Shown here piece after piece: positions 1 through 6,073 of a DNA stretch of 11,466 nucleotides. Position 1 is the stretch's first letter; each line of letters begins with the position of its first letter. The stretch is taken from contig JAIVHQ010000018.1 of the NCBI GenBank assembly GCA_020200995.1, forward strand, positions 1 to 11,466, in the 5' to 3' direction. Made by a program: the position numbers and the translations under genes. The notes beneath the pieces are model-generated. The model saw only the letters and a list, made by a program, of their open reading frames with translations, made no database searches and was not told the DNA's origin. This DNA comes from Flavobacteriales bacterium. Lineage in GTDB: Bacteria; Bacteroidota; Bacteroidia; Flavobacteriales_D; Cryomorphaceae.

Positions 1-70
1 GCATGACGCAGTCAGGCGGGAATGGCATTCGCTCAAAAAAAAGTTCGGCGGAGGAGCTAAAAAGTCGGCT
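1..70. other. Window edge, no assignable gene
   Basis: These bases lie past the 3' end of the minus-strand regulator. Two plus-strand frames are open from the left edge. One ends at a TAA at 84-86, with a lysine- and serine-rich tail, and would overlap the regulator tail-to-tail by 16 bases. The other runs to a TAG at 176-178 and would overlap conserved regulator sequence by over 100 bases. The first could be the C-terminus of a convergent gene starting outside the window, but nothing in it is recognisable. I see no hairpin terminator for the regulator here. Confidence 0.2.
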
Positions 71-874
71 TCAAAGCGTAAAATAAAAGTCATTGCTCTT
101 ATAGCTCTGATACTTGTCCTTATCGAAGGTATAGTAGCGTGCGGGCTTGTGAGGCACTCCGATTTGCTTCTCTTTTAGTGGAACCAAAAAGCTCATCTTC
201 AAAATCTTCCTCCTGAAATTGCGCTTGTCGAGCTCGGTGCTCAGGATGGCCTCGTAGAGCTTTTGGAGCTGCCCGAGGGTGAATTTTTCGGGAAGCAACT
301 CGAAGCCGATGGGCTGGTACTTGCTTTTGAATTTGAGTTCTCTCAGCGCCGATTCGATGATTTCTTCATGGTCGAATCCCAGTGGTGGCAGCTCGTCGAG
401 GTCGTGCCACACCGCGTCTTTAGCAAAGCTGCTGGCGTGAATTTCGTACTGATCGGCGCGGATCAGCGAATAATAAGCCACAGTGATTACGCGGGCGTCG
501 GGCTGGGCGCGGATGCTCTTCAGCCACTCGAGGTCATGCTCTTTGGTGAGGCGCGTGGGGTCACCGAAGGAGCCGAATTGTTCCAAAAATATATCCTCCA
601 ACCCCGTGAGTTCGTGGAGCACCCTCTCTGCGGCTTCGTTGAGGTCTTCGTCTTCGCGGATGAGGTTGCCCGGAAGGGCGTACACTTTATCTGCGTCTTT
701 TTCTCTTTCTGTCTGGCCGCGATCGATCAGAAGCACCTTCAGGCGCTCTCCGTCAAAGCCGAATATTACACAGTCAACGGATACGTTGGGGTTGAAACGA
801 ACATCGGTCGAGGTGCCTGCAAGTGGTGTCAATAGGGTAATTTTTGTGCGTTGTAAAGCGTGCAAAAATATCAT
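71..874 (-). CDS. NUDIX-domain transcriptional regulator, NrtR/AraR-type
   Basis: Likely a DNA-binding repressor or activator that senses a sugar or nucleotide-sugar ligand with a NUDIX fold. Residues about 31-185 form the NUDIX domain. Its box (about 70-92, ending in ELTGL) is degenerate: the two glutamates of the REUXEE core are Val85 and Leu89 and the leading Gly is Asn70, so hydrolase activity is probably lost, as in known NUDIX regulators. Residues about 187-255 (YQPIGFELLPEKFT, then LDKRNFRRKIL) match the C-terminal winged helix of the NrtR family. An insertion at about 105-127 lengthens the domain. The ATG at 874 is the only upstream Met, but the first 25 or so residues look unlike the family and the true start may lie downstream at a non-ATG codon. 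The gene is divergent from the alpha-glucan/glycolysis series. In Bacteroidota, NUDIX regulators of this type control neighbouring sugar genes, so local control is inferred. Confidence 0.85.
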   Translation of the reverse strand: MIFLHALQRTKITLLTPLAGTSTDVRFNPNVSVDCVIFGFDGERLKVLLIDRGQTEREKDADKVYALPGNLIREDEDLNEAAERVLHELTGLEDIFLEQFGSFGDPTRLTKEHDLEWLKSIRAQPDARVITVAYYSLIRADQYEIHASSFAKDAVWHDLDELPPLGFDHEEIIESALRELKFKSKYQPIGFELLPEKFTLGQLQKLYEAILSTELDKRNFRRKILKMSFLVPLKEKQIGVPHKPARYYTFDKDKYQSYKSNDFYFTL

Positions 875-913
875 TTAAAAGTCAAATAGGCGATACTTAG
901 TGTAAAGTTGTGC
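852..913. repeat. Repeated TGTAAAG-GTGC motif, candidate operator
   Basis: TGTAAAGCGTGC (852-863) recurs as TGTAAAGTTGTGC (901-913), 49 bases apart. The core AGTGTAAAG (899-907) appears inverted as CTTTACACT at 1218-1226 on the other side of the divergent region, just before pfkA. The first copy sits inside the annotated 5' end of the NUDIX gene. It lies beside a minus-strand TATTTTTG (870-863), an exact match to the Bacteroidota -7 consensus TAnnTTTG. No TTTG -33 element is at the usual distance. Use as a regulator binding site is inferred from position and repetition only. Confidence 0.35.
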
Positions 914-1255
914 CTAAGCTTTGAACAGTACGCAGATTTTTGGGGTGACTGTCAAAAAAAGCGATCGAAGCCGGGGGGCGCTGTCGGGCGCTGGTGTCTG
1001 CGCAGTTCACAACGGGAGCTGTCTTTTCGGAAGAAGGTGCTGCCCGGGGTCGCCTGATTTTGCCGAAAGGCGGTTTGTCTAAAATTAACAGATACTCCGG
1101 TCCTGTCTCGGTGTGCTTTCGGCGCTTGTAGTTATATTCGTCAGATTTTCACTTTGACGTTGGGCCGTTCGCGAAAAAAATCTTCGTTTCTTTGTCGGAT
1201 CAACACCTAAGTGTTTTCTTTACACTTTAAAGCCAACCAGACAGCAATCACATCC
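875..1255. promoter_or_regulatory. Divergent intergenic region between regulator and pfkA
   Basis: About 380 non-coding bases with stops in all frames. AT-rich edges (875-925 and 1140-1255) carry the repeated TGTAAAG motifs and presumably the two promoters. The middle (about 960-1075) is markedly G/C-rich and contains GGGCGCTG twice at a 10-base period (976-983 and 986-993), plus a short GCC-GAAA-GGC hairpin (1062-1071). I could not find a convincing TTTG / TAnnTTTG pair for the plus-strand operon. The promoter assignment rests on the divergent gene arrangement. Confidence 0.55.
1202..1227. promoter_or_regulatory. Inverted-repeat operator candidate upstream of pfkA
   Basis: AAGTGT (1209-1214) and ACACTT (1222-1227) form a perfect 6-base inverted repeat with a 7-base spacer. 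The left arm also belongs to a second near-palindrome, AACACCTAAGTGTT (1202-1215), with six of seven pairs matching. The element ends 28 bases before the pfkA ATG and shares CTTTACACT (1218-1226), inverted, with the regulator-side site at 899-907. It is a good candidate for the divergent NUDIX regulator's operator. No binding evidence can be seen from sequence alone. Confidence 0.4.
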
Positions 1256-2106
1256 ATGTCAGACATCAAAAAAATTGCGGTATTCACCTCGGGCGGTGAT
1301 GCACCGGGCATGAATGCAGCGGTGCGCGCCGTGGTGCGCAGTTGCATTTTCAACAATATTCAGGTGGCCGGGATTTTTCGCGGATACCAGGGCCTTATTG
1401 AAGGCGACATCGAAGAGCTGACCGCCCGATCGGTCAACCACATTCTGCAGCGCGGAGGCACCGTGCTTAAGTCCGCCCGTAGCGACGACTTTCGCAAGCC
1501 GGAGGGCCGCGCCAAAGCCCATGAAAAGCTCAAATCCAACGGTGTGGATGCCCTCGTGGCCATCGGCGGTGACGGTACGACGCCGTCGACAAAATCAGGG
1601 ACACGGCCGCCTCCCACAGCCGCCTCTTTTTTGTAGAAGTGATGGGCCGCGATGCCGGGTTTATCGCCGCGCATGCCGGCCTGGCCTCGGGTGCCCTGGC
1701 GGTGATGATTCCCGAAAGGGAGATGACCATTGAGCAGCTCCTAGATCGACTCAATGAAGCAAAACGACACAATAAATCTTCCAGCATTGTAATTGTGGCG
1801 GAAGGCGGCAAAAGCGGCAACGCCACTGAAATTGCCGCGGAAGTGAGCAAGCAGATGCCCTTTTACGAAACGAAGGTGACAATATTGGGCCATATACAGC
1901 GAGGCGGCAGCCCGTCCTGCTTCGACCGCAACCTTGCAAGCCGCCTCGGGGTGGCTGCGGTGGAAGCGCTTCTGAAAGGAAAGCGCGACGCCATGGTGGG
2001 GATGGTTCACCATAAAGTAGTGCTCACACCCTTCGAAAAAGCCATTTCAGATAAATTTCGACTCGACAGCGAGATTGTCAGAATCTCTGACATCCTCTCC
2101 ATCTGA
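1256..2106 (+). pseudogene. 6-phosphofructokinase, internal deletion plus frameshift
   Basis: ATP-dependent phosphofructokinase converts fructose-6-phosphate to fructose-1,6-bisphosphate in the cytoplasm. The first part (1256 to about 1578) has the ATP-binding TSGGDAPGMNAAVRAVV near residues 11-27 and GGDGT at 104-108. Translation then runs out of frame to a TAG at 1634-1636. The second part, in the next frame from about 1576, reads YDAVDKIRDTAASHSRLFF, then VEVMGRDAG, VAEGG and LGHIQRGGSP, all standard Pfk motifs. Aligned by memory to E. coli PfkA, about 41 residues are missing between GGDGT and YDAVD. They include PGTIDND with the catalytic aspartate. The missing length is about 120-127 bases and not a multiple of three. 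ATG 1256 is chosen over GTG 1211 because it matches the family N-terminus. The flanks look otherwise intact, so the lesion is recent or an assembly error. An active enzyme cannot be made as written. Confidence 0.9.
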
Positions 2107-2135
2107 TCGTTTTACCAACAAAAGAAAAAAGACCT

Positions 2136-2999
2136 ATGCTTCTCATTGCCGACAGCGGTTCCACCAAATGCGATTGGCGCCTGGTGGCTGAAGACAAAAC
2201 CTACAGCGATTTCGAAACCATCGGAATCAACCCCTACTTCCACAACGAGGAAGTGATCGAAGGGGAATTGCTCAATAACGAAGGCCTTAGCGCTTTTGCC
2301 GATAAGGTGAAAGCGGTGTTCTTTTACGGCGCGGGCTGCTCATCTACGGAATTAAAGCGCATTGTGGATCGGGGTCTCGGCTCGGTGTTTCACAACGCAC
2401 AGATCTATGTGGACCACGACCTCGTGGCGGCGGCTTTTGCGGTGTACGACGATGAGCCCTGCATCGCCTGCATCCTGGGTACGGGATCAAATTCCTGCCA
2501 CTTCGACGGCGACATCGTGCGCGAAGAAGTGCCTGCACTCGCTTTCATCCTCGGCGATGAAGGCAGTGGTGCTTACTTCGGTAAAAAAGTACTGACTGAT
2601 TTTCTCTACAAGCGCCTGCCGGAGTCGATGCACGAAGGACTGATCGCCGAATTCGGGCTGAACAAGGACACCATCATGGACCGCGTGTACATGAAGCCGC
2701 ACGCCAATGTGTACCTCGCTTCTTTCATGAAATTCATCACCAAATTCAGCCATGAGCCTTACGTGAAGGACATGCTCCGAAAGGGCATTGCCGCTTTTCT
2801 CGATACCCATGTGCTCTGCTTTCGCGATGCCAAAACGGTGAAAACCCATTTTGTGGGCTCGGTGGCTCACTTCCACGAGCAGACGCTCCGAGCCGTGGCC
2901 GAAGAGCGTGGAATTCACGTCGGAAACATTATTAAAAAGCCCATCGACGGCCTCTACGAATACCATATCAAGCACTATTTCGAAAAAATCCCATTTTGA
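2136..2999 (+). CDS. BadF/BadG/BcrA-type sugar kinase (NAGK-like)
   Basis: A 287-residue ATPase of the ASKHA fold, related to N-acetylglucosamine kinase, likely transferring phosphate from ATP to a hexose in the cytoplasm. Visible motifs are the phosphate-1 loop DSGSTKCDW (6-14), the DHDLVAAA segment (93-100) whose Asp95 fits the catalytic base, the phosphate-2 loop GTGSNS (115-120), and GDEGSGAYFGKK (from residue 140), typical of this branch. GSVAHFHEQTLR near the C-terminus completes the fold. It follows pfkA by 29 bases and precedes the mutase by 3. Maltose phosphorolysis next door yields free glucose that needs a kinase, so a glucokinase role is a reasonable inference. N-acetylglucosamine or another amino sugar cannot be excluded. 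The upstream AAAAGAAAAAAG is only a weak ribosome-binding site, as is usual in Bacteroidota. Confidence 0.85.
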   Translation: MLLIADSGSTKCDWRLVAEDKTYSDFETIGINPYFHNEEVIEGELLNNEGLSAFADKVKAVFFYGAGCSSTELKRIVDRGLGSVFHNAQIYVDHDLVAAAFAVYDDEPCIACILGTGSNSCHFDGDIVREEVPALAFILGDEGSGAYFGKKVLTDFLYKRLPESMHEGLIAEFGLNKDTIMDRVYMKPHANVYLASFMKFITKFSHEPYVKDMLRKGIAAFLDTHVLCFRDAKTVKTHFVGSVAHFHEQTLRAVAEERGIHVGNIIKKPIDGLYEYHIKHYFEKIPF

Positions 3000-3002
3000 T
3001 TC

Positions 3003-3653
3003 ATGGCAGATATTAGAGCCTGTTTGTTTGACCTCGACGGCGTGATTGTCGATACTGCCAAATACCACTACCTCGCATGGAAGCGACTGTGCAACGAGCT
3101 CGGCTTTGACCTCACCGAGGAGGAAAATGAATCGCTGAAAGGCATCAGCCGAGTGGAGTCACTGAATATTTTGCTGAAAAAGGGCGGCGTAGAACTGAGC
3201 CCGGAAAAGCGTGAAGAACATTTGGTTCGCAAAAACGGGTGGTACCTTGAGTACATTGATGCCATGAGCACCGATGAAATCCTTCCGGGTGTTTTGGATT
3301 TTTTGAAAGCCGTGAAGGCTTCGGGGCGTAGAATGGCTCTGGGTTCGGCGAGCAAAAACGCCATGCATATCCTCGAAGCGCTCGATTTAGTTTCGATGTT
3401 TGAGGCCGTGGTCGACGGAACCAAAGTGACCTGCGGAAAGCCCCACCCCCAGACGTTTTTGATTGGCGCTGAAGCCGTGGGAACAGCACCTGCCCATTGC
3501 GTGGTGTTCGAAGATGCTGTGGCGGGAGTGGATGCAGCCCTCGCAGGAGGGATGTACGCCATCGGGGTGGGAGAGCAGTCGGTACTGCACAAGGCCCACA
3601 AAGTGATCCCCGGTTTTGACGGAAGGGGATTAGAGATTTTTGATGAAATTTGA
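3003..3653 (+). CDS. pgmB: Beta-phosphoglucomutase
   Basis: A HAD-superfamily mutase that converts beta-glucose-1-phosphate to glucose-6-phosphate through a beta-glucose-1,6-bisphosphate intermediate in the cytoplasm. The 216 residues match family length. DLDG places the nucleophile at Asp10 and the acid/base at Asp12, equivalent to Asp8 and Asp10 of the Lactococcus enzyme. His23 and the cap-domain GISRVESL (Arg50) fit the substrate-binding residues. GSASKN (114-119) is HAD motif II, Lys146 in GKPHP is motif III, and FEDA with Glu170-Asp171 binds magnesium. It starts 3 bases after the kinase stop, so the two are probably co-translated. The product of the downstream maltose phosphorylase is its substrate. 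Its stop codon touches a strong terminator hairpin at 3653-3687. Confidence 0.95.
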   Translation: MADIRACLFDLDGVIVDTAKYHYLAWKRLCNELGFDLTEEENESLKGISRVESLNILLKKGGVELSPEKREEHLVRKNGWYLEYIDAMSTDEILPGVLDFLKAVKASGRRMALGSASKNAMHILEALDLVSMFEAVVDGTKVTCGKPHPQTFLIGAEAVGTAPAHCVVFEDAVAGVDAALAGGMYAIGVGEQSVLHKAHKVIPGFDGRGLEIFDEI

Positions 3654-3687
3654 AGCTTTCTCAGCAAATGGCGAGAAGGCTTTTTTT
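3653..3687 (+). terminator. Intrinsic terminator after beta-phosphoglucomutase
   Basis: AAGCTTTCTC (3653-3662) pairs with GAGAAGGCTT (3673-3682) over ten positions with one G-U wobble, around a 10-base loop. It is followed directly by a run of T reaching 3687. This is a textbook rho-independent terminator. It begins at the last base of the mutase stop codon and sits between two genes of the same pathway. It therefore either ends a first transcript or partly attenuates readthrough into the phosphorylase operon. Confidence 0.8.
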
Positions 3688-3709
3688 ACGACTTTAAACA
3701 ATGAAATAG

Positions 3710-3737
3710 CCCGATTTTGCAGAAGGAGACAATCGGG
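3710..3737 (+). promoter_or_regulatory. Leader hairpin with SD-like loop before GH65
   Basis: CCCGATT (3710-3716) and AATCGGG (3731-3737) form a perfect 7-base inverted repeat around a 14-base loop containing AGAAGGAG, the best Shine-Dalgarno-like sequence in this leader. The loop is about 40 bases before the GH65 ATG at 3767, too far to serve it directly, and no start codon follows at normal spacing. No T-run follows, so it is not a terminator. It may be an operator, an RNA stability element or chance. Confidence 0.35.
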
Positions 3738-3766
3738 TCGAAAACCAAAAAGACCAAGATCAAACC

Positions 3767-6073
3767 ATGAAGCAATACTACACCACCGATGCCTGGAGCA
3801 TCATCGAAGAAGGATTCAATCCCGATATGGCCCTCTCGTCCGAGAGTATTTTCAGCCTCGGCAACGGCCGCATGGGGCAGCGGGCCAATTTTGAAGAAGG
3901 CTACTCCGGAAAAACCCTTTTGGGAAATTACGTGGCCGGCATTTACTACCCCGACAAAACCCGCGTGGGCTGGTGGAAAAACGGTTACCCCGAGTACTTT
4001 GCAAAAGTGCTCAACGCCGCCAACTGGATCGGAATTTCGCCCATAGTAAACGACGCTCCGCTCGATTTGGCGGAAGCCAAAGTCTCCGACTTTCGCCGCG
4101 AACTCAACATGAAGGAGGGCACCCTCCACCGCAGCTTCATCGCCGAGATGAAAGACGGCACCAAGCTAAGAGTAGACGCCAAGCGCTTCCTGAGCATGAC
4201 CGACGACGAGTCGGCAGTAATTCGCTACAGCGTAAAATCGCTGAACTACACCGGCGATATCAAATTCAGGGTGTCCATCGACGGTGACATCATCAACCAG
4301 GACAGCAACTACGACGAGAAGTTTTGGGATGAAGTGGCCAAGGAAGTCGGCAACGACGAGGCTTACCTCACGCTGAAAACCAAGAAACTCGATTTTCAAG
4401 TATGTACGGCCCAAAAAGTGGCTGTCACCAAAAACGGCAGCAAACACGCTTTTGACAGTGATAAAACGGAGCGCGAAAAGTACGTGGAGCACCATTTGAC
4501 AGTGCCCATGTCGCAGGACGACGAAGTGGTGATTTACAAATTTGTCGCTAACATCTCTTCAGAGAACCATCCCAAAGACGGCCTCATGAAGCGGGCGGCA
4601 GAAGTGCTGCAGCATTCAGTAAGCAAGGGTTTTGAAACAATGCTCGAAGAGCAGCGCAAGGCCTGGGCCAAGCGGTGGGAGATGAACGACATTGAGATCA
4701 AAGGCGACGTGGCTGCCCAGCAGGGCATCCGATTCAACATTTTTCAACTCAACCAAACTTACACCGGTGAGGATGCCCGCCTCAACATCGGCCCCAAGGG
4801 ATTCACCGGCGAAAAATACGGCGGAAGCACCTATTGGGACACCGAGGCGTACTGCCTTCCTTTCTACATGCTTACCGCGGGAAAAGAAGTGGCGCGCAAC
4901 CTTTTGCTCTACCGGTACCGCCATTTGCCCAAAGCGATTGAGAATGCCGAAAAGCTCGGATTTAAAGACGGCGCGGCCCTCTATCCCATGGTGACCATGA
5001 ACGGAGAGGAGTGCCACAACGAGTGGGAAATCACCTTTGAAGAAATTCACCGCAACGGCGCCATCGCCTATGCCGTGTACAACTACATCAACCACACCGG
5101 CGATGAAGCCTACCTCAAGGAAGGCGGTCTCGAAGTGCTGCTCGGCATCTCGCGGTTTTGGAGTCAGCGCGTGCATTGGAGCGAGGAGAAGAAGGCATTC
5201 GTAATGCTCGGCGTCACCGGCCCCAACGAGTACGAGAACAATGTGAACAACAATTGGTACACCAACTACATCGCCAAGTGGACCTTGAGGTACACCCTCG
5301 AATGCCTCGAAAAGGTGAAGGGTGATGCCTCTTTTTGGAATGCCTTTACGGCAAAAACGAGATTCGGCGGAGCCGACGAAACGAAGCGCTGGGAAGCCAT
5401 CGTCGCCGACCTTCACGAGCCCCGCATGAAGGACAGCAAAGTGTACCTGCAGCAGGACGGATTTCTCGACAAAGACCTGCGAAGTGCCGCAGATTTGGAT
5501 CCTGCCGAGCGGCCCATCAATCAACATTGGTCGTGGGACCGCATCCTGAGGTCAGTCTTTATCAAGCAGGCCGACGTATTGCAGGGGATGTACTTTTTCG
5601 AAGACCACTTCGACGAAGAGACCCTTCGAGACAACTTCGACTTCTACGAGCCCAAAACGGTGCACGAATCTTCGCTTTCGCCCTGTGTGCACTCGGTTCT
5701 CGCTGCGAAACTCGGCAAGGACGAGAAGGCCCTCGAAATGTACCTCCGCACCGCCCGCCTCGATCTCGACGACTACAACAACGAGGCCGACGAAGGACTC
5801 CACATCACCTCGATGGCGGGGAGCTGGATTGCCCTCGTGGAAGGCTTTGGCGGCAAGCGCGTCGTGGACGGAGTGCTCAGCCTCGACCCCATGCTTCCCA
5901 AAGGCTGGGAGAGCTACCGGTTCAATATGGTGTACCGCGGCGTGGTAATATCTGTGGAGGTGACCCGCGACGAAGTGAAGACCGCCAGCCGATCGGAAGG
6001 CGAGCTCGAGCTCATCATTTACGGAAAGCCCTACACCCTCGGCGCGATGAAAACGATATCCGTATCGCGATGA
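3767..6073 (+). CDS. GH65 maltose phosphorylase
   Basis: Cytoplasmic inverting phosphorylase: maltose plus phosphate gives glucose and beta-glucose-1-phosphate. It has 768 residues, standard for GH65, and no signal peptide. An N-terminal beta-sandwich (about 1-270) precedes an (alpha/alpha)6 barrel with WDTE (357-360), the catalytic acid Glu488 in VTGPNEYENNVNNN, KQ at 600-601, HESS at 633-636 and GLHITSMAG around His679. The last two contribute to the phosphate site in the family. The specificity loop reads HNEWEITFE from His417, the form I recall for Lactobacillus maltose phosphorylase and unlike trehalose or kojibiose phosphorylases. Maltose is therefore the best call. Its stop overlaps the next ATG by 4 bases. 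It lies downstream of a terminator and hairpin, with beta-phosphoglucomutase, its metabolic partner, just before. Confidence 0.93.
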   Translation: MKQYYTTDAWSIIEEGFNPDMALSSESIFSLGNGRMGQRANFEEGYSGKTLLGNYVAGIYYPDKTRVGWWKNGYPEYFAKVLNAANWIGISPIVNDAPLDLAEAKVSDFRRELNMKEGTLHRSFIAEMKDGTKLRVDAKRFLSMTDDESAVIRYSVKSLNYTGDIKFRVSIDGDIINQDSNYDEKFWDEVAKEVGNDEAYLTLKTKKLDFQVCTAQKVAVTKNGSKHAFDSDKTEREKYVEHHLTVPMSQDDEVVIYKFVANISSENHPKDGLMKRAAEVLQHSVSKGFETMLEEQRKAWAKRWEMNDIEIKGDVAAQQGIRFNIFQLNQTYTGEDARLNIGPKGFTGEKYGGSTYWDTEAYCLPFYMLTAGKEVARNLLLYRYRHLPKAIENAEKLGFKDGAALYPMVTMNGEECHNEWEITFEEIHRNGAIAYAVYNYINHTGDEAYLKEGGLEVLLGISRFWSQRVHWSEEKKAFVMLGVTGPNEYENNVNNNWYTNYIAKWTLRYTLECLEKVKGDASFWNAFTAKTRFGGADETKRWEAIVADLHEPRMKDSKVYLQQDGFLDKDLRSAADLDPAERPINQHWSWDRILRSVFIKQADVLQGMYFFEDHFDEETLRDNFDFYEPKTVHESSLSPCVHSVLAAKLGKDEKALEMYLRTARLDLDDYNNEADEGLHITSMAGSWIALVEGFGGKRVVDGVLSLDPMLPKGWESYRFNMVYRGVVISVEVTRDEVKTASRSEGELELIIYGKPYTLGAMKTISVSR

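Noticed and set aside
2..178. Plus-strand frame open from the window edge with a basic segment and a hydrophobic stretch resembling a membrane helix
   Set aside because: The hydrophobic part lies opposite the conserved C-terminus of the regulator, and a tail-to-tail overlap of over 100 bases is unlikely.
263..878. Plus-strand open frames opposite the NUDIX regulator
   Set aside because: The minus-strand product has clear NUDIX and winged-helix motifs across the same bases, while the plus-strand products match nothing recognisable.
976..993. GGGCGCTG repeated twice at a 10-base period
   Set aside because: Only two short copies in a GC-rich stretch, with no further copies seen. Too weak to call an iteron, operator or array.
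1062..1071. GCC-GAAA-GGC mini-hairpin in the divergent region
   Set aside because: A three-pair stem is too short, with no T-run and no larger fold around it that I can support.
1191..1215. TTTG (1191-1194) with TAAGTGTT (1208-1215) as a Bacteroidota promoter for pfkA
   Set aside because: The spacing of 13 bases is too short and the -7 match is poor.
1211..1255. GTG 1211 as an upstream start for pfkA
   Set aside because: The added 15 residues do not fit the Pfk N-terminus and would place the start inside the inverted repeat. ATG 1256 gives MSDIKKIAVFTSGG, the normal beginning.
3701..3709. Minimal ATG-AAA-TAG frame in the GH65 leader
   Set aside because: Two codons with no ribosome-binding site; expected by chance.
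5335..6069. Open frame extending 735 bases upstream of the GH13 start, which could suggest a GH65-GH13 overlap or longer N-terminus
   Set aside because: The upstream part is out of frame within the GH65 catalytic domain and Arg-rich. ATG 6070 gives a lipoprotein signal peptide and an ATGA overlap.
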